Of a DNA stretch of 64,000 nt, positions 1-11,648 are shown one piece after another (position 1 is the first letter of the stretch; every line of letters starts with the position of its first letter). The DNA is from Aquilaria yunnanensis (taxonomy: Eukaryota > Streptophyta > Magnoliopsida > Malvales > Thymelaeaceae), in the NCBI GenBank assembly GCA_039654915.1, contig CM077599.1, forward strand, positions 21,761,501 to 21,825,500. Reading direction: 5' to 3'. A program made the translations under genes and the position numbers. The notes under the pieces were generated by a model. That model had not been told where the DNA came from and did no database searches. It was given only the letters and a program-made list of their open reading frames with translations.

Positions 1-214
1 GAACACTATTTGCAGATCTTAGTCCAAAATTTACTTAGCTTCAATCTGTGGGTTCTTTCTCTCCAAAGGCCTCTCCCAATTCGAGCGTAGTGGTGGTGAA
101 ATCCCAGTCTGGAGAGCTCATACTTGTTGCTAGTCGTAGGGCCTCCTAGATAAGCTCTGCCATTCAATGACCGCCAGTTGAATCTTGATGTTATAATTTT
201 GATCAAGTTTATTT
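1..214 (-). other. Left-edge flank with a coding-like fragment
   Basis: The stretch is less AT-rich than what follows and is open on the minus strand from about 227 down to 6 (73 codons). A second minus-strand frame is also partly open, so the true frame is uncertain. It ends at the target-site copy of the adjacent long-TIR element, so it is host DNA beside that insertion. I do not recognise the product; it may be an exon fragment or an old repeat. Confidence 0.2.
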
Positions 215-1790
215 GGGGAAAGGTCAAAAGAAGTGCTATAACTTTTATAACTTTTCTAAGTATGTCTTATATCTTCATAACTTTCTGTATGAGTTTTATA
301 TATTTGAAAACATGATCTCTGCTAGTCCTATAGCAGGAAAACTTAACGGAAATCTTACATGATGGATAATACACATTAAAAACAATGAGAAAATATCAAA
401 ATTAGTCATCTAACTTTGTAAATTTTCTCATTAAGTCACTAGGTTTCTATTTTCTCACAATTTACTTTTGGATTCAAAAGAAATCTAGAACTGTATAACT
501 TTAATTGGAATGTGTAGGTTGGGCTATTGCTTTTGTGCCTGAAATTTTTAGAAAATGTTTAAAATAAACCATTTATTCTTCTTCTTCTTCTTCTTCTTCT
601 TCTTTTTTCTTAAATAAACTATTATATTTTCCATGTTTTAAGGCCATTGATTGTCATTACGTCAATGGAATATAACATTAGAATGAGGATATCACATCAC
701 TTGAGCCATTTAAAAACTAGTAATTTACCTACTTAATAATCACTTGAAAAAATTCTTTTAGGACGTAATTAATTATTTATGACTTATCCAACTCAAAAAT
801 AAAATTTTAAAAAATACTATATTTTAAAGATATTTTTGGAGCTTATTAACTTATAGAATTTCATATGATGTACAAGTCAAATGAAAAATTAAAAATATTA
901 ATTAATAATAGTGTATTAAATAGCTCATTACTTAATATTTCATAGGCAATTTTGTAATATTTCATTGTACTTTATGAATTCCATTATAAGATGATATAAT
1001 ATTTTTCATATTAATTCTTCATGCTTTTATAGAAGCTTGGGAGAATAAACTACACAATTTTACAAAATGAGCCATAAGTATACTATAGAAAGGATATTTA
1101 TATTGGCAATAACAATGTAAAAATGATGATTTCATTGATGATGAAAAAATGGATTTATAAACTAATGAATATATAGATATATAGGGAGATTAATTAATTA
1201 TAAAAACTGTCTGGTAGTATAATCAATCTATTAACATCTGGATTGGGATTGAGGACATTTAGCTTCAGCTTTTTTTGCCGGCACATGATTTGGTCATTGC
1301 TTGGTGGGAGGTTTTTATTCTGCTCGTTGCTGGAAATTCTCCTTTTTCAGAAGCTTTGTATGTTTTCAAATTTAGGATCATGATTAGTATTATCACTTAA
1401 AAGTTTATATTTTTTTTATTGAACTTATGAAAATTGTTCCTTGTTCTTCACTATCAGGGAGGAAAGAGAAAACAAAATGTTGTTGGTTTGTGCTTGAAGG
1501 ACAACGACACCAGAAGAGAATATTTAGGATTCTAGGGGTGAGTTGCAAAAAAAATGAGAACCTGGTGACTTAATTATAAAAGTTATAAAGTTAGATGTCT
1601 AATTTTGATTTTTCCCTCTTATTTTTAACGTCCGTTTTCCTCCACATCGGATTTCTGTCAAGTTTTCTGTCTATAGAACTAATAGTGATCATGTTTTTTA
1701 AGATATAGGATTCAAATAGAAAGTCGTGAAGATATAGAACTTACTTAGAAAAGTTACAAAAGTTATAGGATTTTTTTTTTACCTTTTTCC
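215..1790. mobile_element. MULE-like non-autonomous element with ~260-bp terminal inverted repeats
   Basis: The first ~260 bases (from ggggaaaggtc) match the reverse complement of the last ~260 bases (ending acctttttcc), with scattered differences. Flanks 206-214 (agtttattt) and 1791-1799 (agtttatct) form a 9-bp target-site duplication with one mismatch. Long TIRs plus a 9-bp duplication are typical of Mutator-like elements. The interior is AT-rich with no transposase ORF, so it would depend on an autonomous partner. Divergence between the two TIRs suggests an old insertion. Confidence 0.7.
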
Positions 1791-2329
1791 AGTTTATCTT
1801 ATAAATTTTTTTCTTAAACAACACTGTGGGATCATAAGTAAGTTATTTTTATGGTAGAATTACAAAATACCCCTTAGATTTAGTCAAAATTGCAATTATC
1901 TCACTCTTGCTTCAAAGACTTCTTCAAAACTCTCTGAAATTTCAATAAACCTACAATTACCCCTAAAGTCCATTTTTTGGGTTATAACCAATAGATTAAT
2001 TATAGTTGAGGCCCTAGCTTTTTGTTATTGTGTAAAACTTCTCCTTAAGATAGAAATTGCTTCATAAATTATGCTTTTCAAATGATATAATATACTTTTA
2101 TATATGGTTCCCTTTAACTTATTTTTTCAATTATTTTCCTTATTTTTTAATTTCTACTCACTTTTCATTATCCACACTCATTTTTTTATTTTTGCATTTC
2201 AATTTTTTATTTATCTCAATTAAGAAGGTTATTTTATTTTTAAAACTAGCCGCCACTTTTTTCAAAGCCTGTTACGGTAACTATCAGTCCTTCTAATTTG
2301 AATTAATGGACCATTTGTTATTATATTAA
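1791..2329. other. AT-rich intergenic DNA
   Basis: No supported gene. It lies between two long-TIR elements; the only open frame is low-complexity and phenylalanine-rich. Confidence 0.5.
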
Positions 2330-3392
2330 AAGGGTAAAATCTACCAAGGTACCATAGTTTTTTTTTGTCCTAACGAGGTACCTTACATTTTATCGTGTGT
2401 CCTATCTAAGTACTTTTTGTTAATTTTAGAGTTATATCTAATGGAGAATGCTGATGTGGTGTAAAAAAAATAATAATAAAAATAAATCATAAAATAACAT
2501 TTGTGGTCATTTAATTTTTTCTATCGATAATTCAAAACCCTAACATTCTAAATCTAACCTCGGTCTCTAGTTCCTTTGTTTCATCGCCGTCGCACCTCGC
2601 TCGTTGCCACTATTACAACTGTTCGCTCTTCGCCACCACCATCAGTGCTCACTCTTTGGTACTCACTCATTGTTGTTGGTTTTTACTCGCTGCTCCTTGC
2701 TCACTGCCACCGATGCTCACTCTTAGCTACTCGTGCGTCATCATTCCTTGTTCTTCCCTCACCATCGCTCACCCTTCGCTACCATTCTTCACGTCCCATA
2801 TGTCTCTTCGATTTCTCAAATTTGATATCAACATCGACATCGAAAACTCATCCTCACATGATTAGAGAACTAGGATTTGGAGAGTGAGTGAGAATCGGAG
2901 AAGAGTGGGAGAATTGGAGAGAGAGCGAGAATCTGACATCAATTTCTTGCATGATTAAAGGAGAATAGGAGAGAGAGCGGGAATTGAATAGAGTGGATGA
3001 TGAAGAAAGAGAGGCCGAGAAGAGTAGGGCGAGAATTGGTGATGAACTCAACTTGGCCGGAAGAAGTTTTTACTCTGGGCAAAGGACGAGTTGGCCAACA
3101 AAAGGGGTGGTAGAGACAAGGGAGATGGAGAGGTTGTGGAGTGAATCTATGGGAAAAGTTTAGGGTTTAGAATTGTTGATAGAAAAAATTAAAAGATCAC
3201 AAGTGTTATTTTATGATTTATTTTTATGTTTTTTATGCCACGTTAGTATTTTTCGTCAGACATAACTCTAAAATTAACAGAAGTACTTAGATATGACATG
3301 TAGTAAGAGGTAAGGTACCTCGCTAGAACAACTTGAAAGTAGGGTACCTAACTAGGATAAAAAAAAATTAGGGTACCCCGGTAGATTTTACC
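2330..3392. mobile_element. MULE-like non-autonomous element with ~200-bp TIRs
   Basis: The left end (aagggtaaaatctacc) and the reverse complement of the right end (ggtagattttacc) begin inverted repeats that can be followed for about 200 bases; both contain a shared block ending in gttaattttagagttat. Flanks 2321-2329 (ttatattaa) and 3393-3401 (ttatattat) look like a 9-bp target duplication with one mismatch. The interior (about 2570-3100) is less AT-rich, with overlapping short frames on both strands and no transposase motif. It may be captured or degenerate DNA. Confidence 0.65.
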
Positions 3393-4729
3393 TTATATTA
3401 TAATATTAGATTTATATATTTATTCATTTATTAATGGATTTTTAAGATTATTAATTTCCTCAAATAAATAATGCATTAGAAATAGATCTATTTTTTAAAC
3501 ATTGTAGTATTTGAAAGAAAACAATATTATAGATACTTTAGTAAAGATTATAATAATGATTAGTTTTTCCTTATTAATAATTAAGTAGGAATCAAAGTCT
3601 ATATTGTGTAAAAGATAGTTTGTTGCCCAATTTAATGCTAACACTAAAACATGAAACATTAACGATAGTTAATTTTATAAACTTGATGTTGATTGAAAAA
3701 ATATATTCTTTTTGTTTGCGAATTATAATTGTAAAAGAATTGACTAAATCTATGATTTTTAGTGCATTTTTAGTTTAAATAAATTGATAATCATTTTGTT
3801 AAATAAGACATTCTTAAACAATGATATATATATATATAATCACAAAAAAAATTTAATCATCTACTAATTATGAGGTGGAGGATTTTAAAGTTTTCATCTT
3901 CTTTTAAAAATCACCCTTATAACTTCTTCTATTTTAGCTTTGGAAAAATCATAATAAGATAGGTAATTACCGTAATTGATATATTACTAATATCGTCTAT
4001 CTGATTGAAGCACTTGATATTACATGCTTGATATATTAGTCACAATGACCATAAATCACCATATCATGGTCCTTGCCTTTAGTCGTTCCTATAATAAATT
4101 TTTAAATTTGTGAAGATGACAAGAAATGAGAGTAGTAGCCAATTTAAAAAATAAAAAAGGTGTTCCTAATTAAAGGAAACTAAAAATTTGAAAATATATA
4201 AGAAATAATAAGTGTAGAGATTAAAAAAAATAAATAAGAAATGAATGGTAATATCAAGGGAAAATAATTGAGAAAGGTAAATTAAAAGGATTAATATGCG
4301 TGTGTATTATGTCCTTCGGAAAATACAATTTATGAAGTAATTTATATGTTAGGGTGAAATCTTAAAAAATAACTAAAACCAAGGACCTCCAAAATAGGCT
4401 TCAAGGGATACTTGTATATTTATCAAAACTTTAGGGGGGTTTTTAAGAGGTTTTAAATAGGAGACATCACACATGTAATTTTAATTAAACCTTATATGGG
4501 ACATTTTGTAATTCTCAGATCACGTTGAATTTCCTACTCTCCCAGGAATTTGTTTTCTTTTCTTTTTCATTAAACAGTGTGTTCTGAGATTCTTGCTCTT
4601 TACCGTACCGATATTTGCTTCTCTTGTCCAACGCATTGTCGTATCCTCATAATTTTTTGTTGGGTAATCATATCCTCATGATTTTAGTCTTTAAGAGAAC
4701 AATAACTGTTTTTAGAACACTTAATTTTT
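3393..4729. other. AT-rich intergenic DNA, nothing recognised
   Basis: No ORF, RNA gene or clear repeat. A short (AT)n run lies near 3826-3838. Confidence 0.5.
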
Positions 4730-5283
4730 GGCAAAATAGACAATTTTGTCATTAAAGTATAAGACAGATAGTAGTTTTACCAATAAAATATTTTATTGGA
4801 AAAATTTGCTGTTAATATTTTTAAAGTTGGCATATTTACCACTATAATTAGTGACATATCAAAACATACTAACAGAGCGATGATGTGGCACTATTTTTTA
4901 GCATGAAGCTTACGTCAAGGCATAAGTGGAAATGGTAAAATAGAAAATTTACTATATAGTCACTCAAGTTGTATTTCTTTTCTATTTTTCACCTTAAGTT
5001 TTCATCTTCAATACCAAAGCTATCATCTTCAACCTGTCTTCCTAAACCTGTTGGAAATGAAAGGCCAGAGAAAAGCATCGACAAATTCTTCCATCACAAT
5101 TTTCCTTCAACTCACTCACACAACTGCAACAGTCTTAGCCCCAATAGCAGCAATCCAAACTCATAGATTTGCCCAACTTCAGTAACAGTAATTACTATGC
5201 AATTGTTTTTTGACGTGTCTCGTGTGCAATCTGCCACCATTAGACAACTTCCCATTTTGTTCACCCTTTCTGGATGTCGCCAC

Positions 5284-8017
5284 TGTGGCAACGTTGGGTT
5301 TTCTGGAGTCGCCACCAATCCGTTTACCTAGGTCGATTGGTCACCTTAAAATTGGTCTGCAAGAGTTCGGGGATCGGGAGTACGGTTACGCTAAAACAAC
5401 TTTGTTATAGCGCCCAAAATTGGCACCATAGTTGATTTTAATTTTGTTTTGCTTTGCTTTTAAATAATTTTCAGTTAATTTTAAAAAAAATAAAAATTTT
5501 AACTGAATTATGTTGAAATGTGGATTTTTGGTAATTTATTTGGATAAAATTTGATACTTCCGAACCATGGACTCTGCCGAGTCACCCGGACACGGAAGAT
5601 TTAATTCCGAACCATGGACTCTGCCGAGTCACCCGGACACGGAATTTGATGAAATTTTAATCCATATCGTAAAAATATGGATTTTTATCTTTTTATTTAA
5701 TTTAAAAAAAATTGTTGATACTTTCCAAACCGTAGATCCTGCCGGATCATCCGGATATGGAAATTAATAAAATTTAATTTAATTATTGAATTTTTGTAGC
5801 ATCAATATTTTAAAGTCTACGGTTAACTAAAATAATTTGATCCATAATTTCTAAAATTTAGAGCAATTCTTTAGATAAAATTTTTATTGATAAAAAAATT
5901 AGAGTTTAATAAGAGATGAAAAATTTTATTATTTTTTTATAATGAAGAAAATATTTATAAGTTCAAAGCACATATAATTTTTTTAATAATATAACGTAAA
6001 GAAAAATCCAACTCAAAATTAAAATAAAATAAAAATTTTTATTACTTATAATAAAAATTTATTTTAATGCTAGATTTATGTAATTAGATTCCTGCAATAA
6101 CATATGGTTCACGTAAAGGTAGAGTGAGCAAAACAAACAAATAAGAAAATAAAATAAAAAAATAATATATTAATAGACCAGACATAGTGCAGCAAGATAA
6201 TTAATTACCAAAATTGGTTAATCACAATTTGTCCCATAATAATTAGATAAAATTACATTTTTACCCTCATATTTCCGAAATATAAACTTTATCTCTTTGC
6301 TTTTTAAGACAACTGATAGTAACTTTTTTTAAAAAAAATTTTAATTTTAAGGTTACGGTAGCTATATTTTTTAATTTCAATCAATTTTTAGTTAAGGGAT
6401 ATTTCAAATTATTAATTTTTTTAATATGAAAACTACAGTATTATTGTTTATGTCAATTAACCAAAAAATACCACAAAGATTGAAATTAACTGAAAATAGA
6501 TAATACAATCTAAATTAAAATTTTAGAGGTTGTTATCAAAATGTATTAAAAGATTTAGCAGCAAACTATATATTTTTAAAATAAGAGGGGAGAAAATGTA
6601 ATTTTACATAAAACCTTAAGAATAAATTGTAATTACTGCAATAAAATATGTACAAGAACGAAAAAAAAAAAATTATATAGATATTTACAATTATAGCCTT
6701 ATCAATATTTAGTTACTAAAAATCACATATGGAAAGATTTCACCACGCAGTTCTTTTGATGTATAAGTATATTGCAATGTACGTATGTAGATGGTCCATA
6801 TTAGTATACAAGTATGTATGTTTCACAACAATATAAATATTTATTTATTTATTTATTTTGATATTCTGAATCATCCAAGTTTATAAAGAGAGATATTTTT
6901 TTATTTATATCAATGCTAATAGCATTCCAGTCATGCATTAAAATCATATAAAAATAATTCCGATTATTAGAGGATCGAAACAAACCAAGGATAAACAAAG
7001 AAAGGGCAAACAATAAATATAAACAAAAAAAAACTTGCTGTCCATGCTTAATCTGCAAAGAAAACAACGATAGTGACTTGGATGGATAAAATAAGAAAGA
7101 TCAAGGATTAAACGAGGGTTTTACCCAAAAACAAATTTTGACTTCGGTCAAAAAAAAAAAAAAACGAAAACGCGTAAACGCGTCTGTGTTTTTTTTTTTT
7201 CAGTCGTCTTCGTCTTCAACTTCGTTTCTGGGTTCGAATCCTCCGGCGTCGGGCGGCGTGGCGAGCTGGCTGGTGAGCGACGCGACGGCGAGGAGGGGGA
7301 AGACGGCGAGGCGGCGTGACGGTGAGGCGAGGAGACGGTGGTGTATCTGCAGGGGCTGGAGCGACGTCGGAGGGAGGGCTAGGCACGGTGGCTGAGCGGC
7401 TGGACAAAGGAAGGAGGTGTGCACGATGGACTCGGAGCGACGCGACGGTGAGAGGTCGCGATGGAAGCGGGCGGCCAGAGATGGAGGCCTGGGTTTGAGA
7501 GGAGAGAGAGAGAGCCGAGAGCTGGGAGTCCGAGGGAGAGGAGAGAGAGCGAGGGCTGAGAGAGATAGAGGGAGTGGGAGAGCTCGTGATTCTTGAGAGA
7601 GAGAGAGGCCGAGAGCTGGGAGAGTTGAGGCGAGAGAGAGGTGAAGAGGAAGAGTAAGGGAGAGCTTCTGTTATGGATAGGGTGAGAGCGTATGAGAGTT
7701 TAAATAGAACCGAAAGAAGAATTGAGAAGGAGCAGGTAAGGATATTTTTATTTTTTATTATTATTTATTTTTTTATTTTTACATTATATTTATTATTACA
7801 CACACATATTTTTAATTAATTTGATTTGATTTGATTTGATTTATAATTAATTAATTAATTAATTTTTTTAATTAATTAATAATTTTTTTTAACATAAATT
7901 CTATAAAATAAAAATGCCCCTAAAATAATATATATTTTATTATTATTATTATTATCATTATTATTATTTATTTATTTATTTTTTTTTTTTAAGGTCGGAC
8001 GAAATTGGGTGTCAACA
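5284..8017 (-). repeat. 3' LTR of element 1
   Basis: Same length as 29629-32362, with about 11 substitutions and a few homopolymer indels by eye, roughly 0.4%. The first ~400 bases and the last ~20 bases resemble the LTRs of element 2; the middle does not. It contains a doubled motif (gaaccatggactctgccgag at about 5563 and 5609) and a GC- and GA-rich block at 7195-7680. Another block (about 6243-6615) has matching inverted ends (taaaattacatttt) and may be an embedded MITE absent from element 2. Open frames over the GC-rich block are not credible genes. Confidence 0.9.
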
Positions 8018-8036
8018 GCTGCCCCCCCTTTGCATG
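8018..8036 (-). other. Polypurine tract of element 1
   Basis: On the minus strand the sequence before the 3' LTR reads aaaggggggg then cagc and the LTR start tgttgacacc. Element 2 has aaagggaggcagc in the same place. This is the expected plus-strand priming site. Confidence 0.75.
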
Positions 8037-8104
8037 CTTCATGGGACATGATGTATGTAAAGTCGTTACCAAATTTCGTCCGGGTCAGCTAGGCCTTAAG
8101 AACC

Positions 8105-8894
8105 TTCTCGCCGCCTAAACTATGAGGTTAAGGAATCTTCCTTAGAGCCCCTGCGATAGGAACTTTCCTATCATTGAAGGGAAAATTTGATAATTTTGAG
8201 GTTAAGGGTCCTACCTTAGAACCTCGACGATAGGAACTCTCCTATCGTTTGAAGGAAAATTGATGATTTTGAGGTGAAGGGTCCTACCTTAGAACCTCGA
8301 CGATAGGAACTCTCCTATCGTTTGAAGAAAAATTGATTGTTTTGAGGTTAAGGGTCCTACCTTAGAACCTCGACGATAGGAACTCTCCTATCGTTTGAAG
8401 GAAAATTGATGATTTTGAGGTTAAGGGTCCTACCTTAGAACCTCGACGATAGGAACTCTCCTATCGTTTGAAGGAAAATTGATGACTTTGAGGTTAAGGG
8501 CCCTACCTTAGAACCTCGATGATAGGAACCCTCCTATCGTTTGAAGGAAGATTGATGATTTTGAGGTTAAGGGCCCTACCTTAGAACCTTGACAATAGGA
8601 ATTCTCCTATCGTTTGAAGGAAAATTGATGACTTTGAGGTTAAGGGCCCTACCTTAGAACCTCGATGATAGGAACTCTCCTATCGTTTGAAGGAAGATTG
8701 ATGATTTTGAGGTTAAGGGCCCTACCTTAGAACCTCGATGATAGGAACTCTCCTATCGTTTGAAGGAAAATTGATGACTTTGAGGTTAAGGGCCCTACCT
8801 TAGAACCTCGATGATAGGAACTCTCCTATCGTTTGAAGGAAGATTGATGATTTTGAGGCTAAGGGCCCTACCTTAGAACCTCGATGATGGGAAC
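8105..8894 (-). repeat. Tandem ~73-bp hairpin repeats, distal block
   Basis: About ten head-to-tail units of ~73 bp. Each has a perfect 8-bp hairpin, cgatagga-actc-tcctatcg, and a second inverted pair, gaggtt...aacctc. The block lies just inside the polypurine tract. It is interrupted by the chromovirus at 8895 and resumes at 19521. Amplified tandem repeats in this position are a known habit of Tat/Ogre-type elements. Confidence 0.9.
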
Positions 8895-11630
8895 TGTCGT
8901 GCCCTAAACTGCCCCTGGCCCATCCGGGCCCAATTATCTAAAACATGCAGCGGAAGTTTAATTAAACTGAAGGGACTTTTATTACTGACTAAGGCTTATG
9001 GGCACGAACCCCAGGATACTTACTGGTACTAGCTTGTTATGTTCTTATTAAAGGTTTAAGTTTAAGTGCTCTTGGAAACAAACTAGCACCTATGTGGATT
9101 TCATGTGTTCATTTTCATGGTATTTACCAAGCTTTAGCCAAGATTATGCATGGCATCCAAAATACCAACTTAAGTTTGAAAACTTATTTTCATGCATATG
9201 CTTTGCATGCTTATGTGTTTTGGTGTTCACTAGTGCACATAATCACTTAATGCCTTTAGATGCAACTAATGCTTAGGCATATATTAATTCACATACGTGC
9301 ACTTGAATTCCTTATTAGCCAATCTTTACACATGCATCCAATTTCATGCTTCTCCAAGTTTATTTGCATGTTTTTCTTTGAGTGCGCATACAAAGCCAAA
9401 CATAGCATGCTTTCAACAAAAACATGGGCTTATGGGCCTTTTCCATACTTAACATGCATATGGCCCAAAATTAACCAAGAACATATTCAAATTTTCTAAT
9501 TTCTTATTTAAGCCCAAAACATGCATTTAAGCCCAATTTATACATGCTTCCGATTTTCATGAAAATCATACTTCCATAAAACATGCATGGGCCTTGGTAA
9601 GTCCACCAAGCAATAAAAACACCCAAAGTGTCCATAGTCCATATTACAAGCCCAAAATACTAAGTTTGGCCAAATTTTAGCTAAGTCCATAAATTTGGTC
9701 ATTTAACTAAGACCAACTATTACATGCTTAAAAGCTAGCCATAATCCAAAGAACACAAATCCACCTTAAGACGTTGTTCCCACAGTTTCTAGACTCGTAG
9801 TCCTGCACACAAAGTCCACATTTTATTAACTTGATTTTCAAGCAACTAAAGGTAAATACTTAGAATAAATTGAGCAAATAGTATTTACATACTCAACCTC
9901 AACACCACAGAAAGAGTACTTAGGACTCTTAGCTCAATCTTTCGAGCACACTTTTTCCTACAAAGGTAGAGTAGGGCGGGTGAGATTTAAATCTCAATAA
10001 GGATTCCGTATGGCTTCCAAAGCCTAACATATGGCCTTTATGGCCTAACATATGCCAAGAATGTAATGGCAATAAATATTCCAAAAATCCTGCAAAGAAA
10101 ACATAAAGACAAAGAAAACACAAAGATACATGTATATACAATAATAATCGAAATCGGGGGTTAGCATGCATAACAAATTCATAGAAGCACACAAACACAC
10201 GCCACTTAACACCTTGATTTACAGAAGGGCAGCAAGCATCCCTCAAGTTTTATTTCATTAATTTCACATACTTTTCATTTTCGGAGATCTCACTTAGCAT
10301 AGGAATTTAAGGTGGCCTACTTAAATCCTAGCCCATAATGCTTGCTTACTTAACTTAGCTCATGAGCGATACAGAATTGCCGAAGCAATAATTTAACTTA
10401 TGCCCTCTTAGCACACCTAGGATCATATGGTTCTTTGACCATCACCTAGGGGCCCGAATACTCAAAGAGTATAGGAATCCTTACCAATACCGAAAGCTTC
10501 TTAGAAGCTTATTTTCCTTCGATTTCCTCGCTTGTTGGTTTCTAGAAATGATTTTCTAGCACAAGAACCAAAATGGCCAAATAAATTAGTAATCCATAAA
10601 ATACCAAGAACACTTGGTAATTATCTTAAAGAAATCAAAATACCAAGAATACTTGGTTCACACTTACGAAACCTCGACTAGGAGGTGAGACCGAATTTTT
10701 GTGTGCTTGATGTTCTTCAAATTTTCTTCTTGATTCTTCCTCCCAATGAGCTTAGAAGCTCATATACACAAAGAACTCCTTGAGAAGAGTTCAAAACCTC
10801 TAATAAATAAAGATGGCCAAATTTCTCTCCTTGGTTTTCTTTGAATCTTTTACTTGATTCTTGCTCTTTGGGTGTTTAGAGCATGAATTCCACCAAGAAC
10901 ACTTGGTTTTAATTTATGGAAGGGTGATTTCTAGTGATGGCAGAATTTTTGGAGGAAGGAGAAGAGTTAGAAATGTTCTTGGAGAGAAGAACAAGTGTTG
11001 GCCAAAACTAGAGAGAAGGGAGAGAGAGTTTGTAGAGAGAGATTGAAGAAAGAGAGTGAAATGGCTTGAATGAGGTGAGATGAGTGAAGAAATGTATTTT
11101 GTTGAATGGGGGAGTGTATGTACGGTTATGGGTGTCCAAAATGGGTGGGAATAATGCCTTAGTGGAGTAATAATTCAAATGGGAAGTGGGAGACAAAGTG
11201 GGGGGACAAATTGGAAGAGTTGGTGAAGTTAAATGATGAAGTGGTGAAGGTGGGGGACAAAGGTGAGTGGAGGTGTGGGTGGAGGTGGAGGTGGCATAAA
11301 ATATATTATTTTGAATGGACATGGCTAGCCATGGCATCCAAGGCCATGAAAATGGGTCAATTCCCCACTTAGTCCTCCAATCTTTTGAATTTGGGCAATT
11401 GAGCCCAACTTACAACAATTCCTTTGTTCAATTAAGTCCTTCATCTTCGAAATCCACCATTTTCACCATTATTTTTCTTGGCCTAAGCCAAGCTTAATTT
11501 CATGAATCCTTAACACTTAATTTAATGTCCCCTCACATTAATTCAGCTAAATTCCCAAATTAGGAAAATTCTTTGGCTCCCAATCCACTTACCCCAGGAC
11601 CTAATCAGTTTGGATTTTCTGGGCATTACA
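8895..11630 (-). repeat. 3' LTR of the chromovirus
   Basis: Begins tgtcgtgccctaaactgccc and ends gggcattaca; 2736 bp, matching 16785-19520 apart from one substitution noticed. The long LTR fits the Del/Tekay group. Short open frames inside recur identically in the other LTR and have no recognisable product. Confidence 0.95.
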
Positions 11631-11648
11631 ACACTCCCCTCCTTAAGA
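11631..11648 (-). other. Polypurine tract of the chromovirus
   Basis: The minus strand reads cttaaggaggggagtgt immediately before the 3' LTR. The gag-pol stop codon (TAA, 11643-11645) overlaps it, so there is essentially no 3' untranslated spacer. Confidence 0.8.

Noticed and set aside
7138..7498. Several overlapping GC-rich frames in the element 1 LTR
   Set aside because: Open on both strands because the block is low-complexity GC/GA-rich LTR sequence; no motif.
8105..8894. Regularly spaced repeats resembling a CRISPR array
   Set aside because: Units are contiguous tandem copies with no variable spacers, in a plant retrotransposon.
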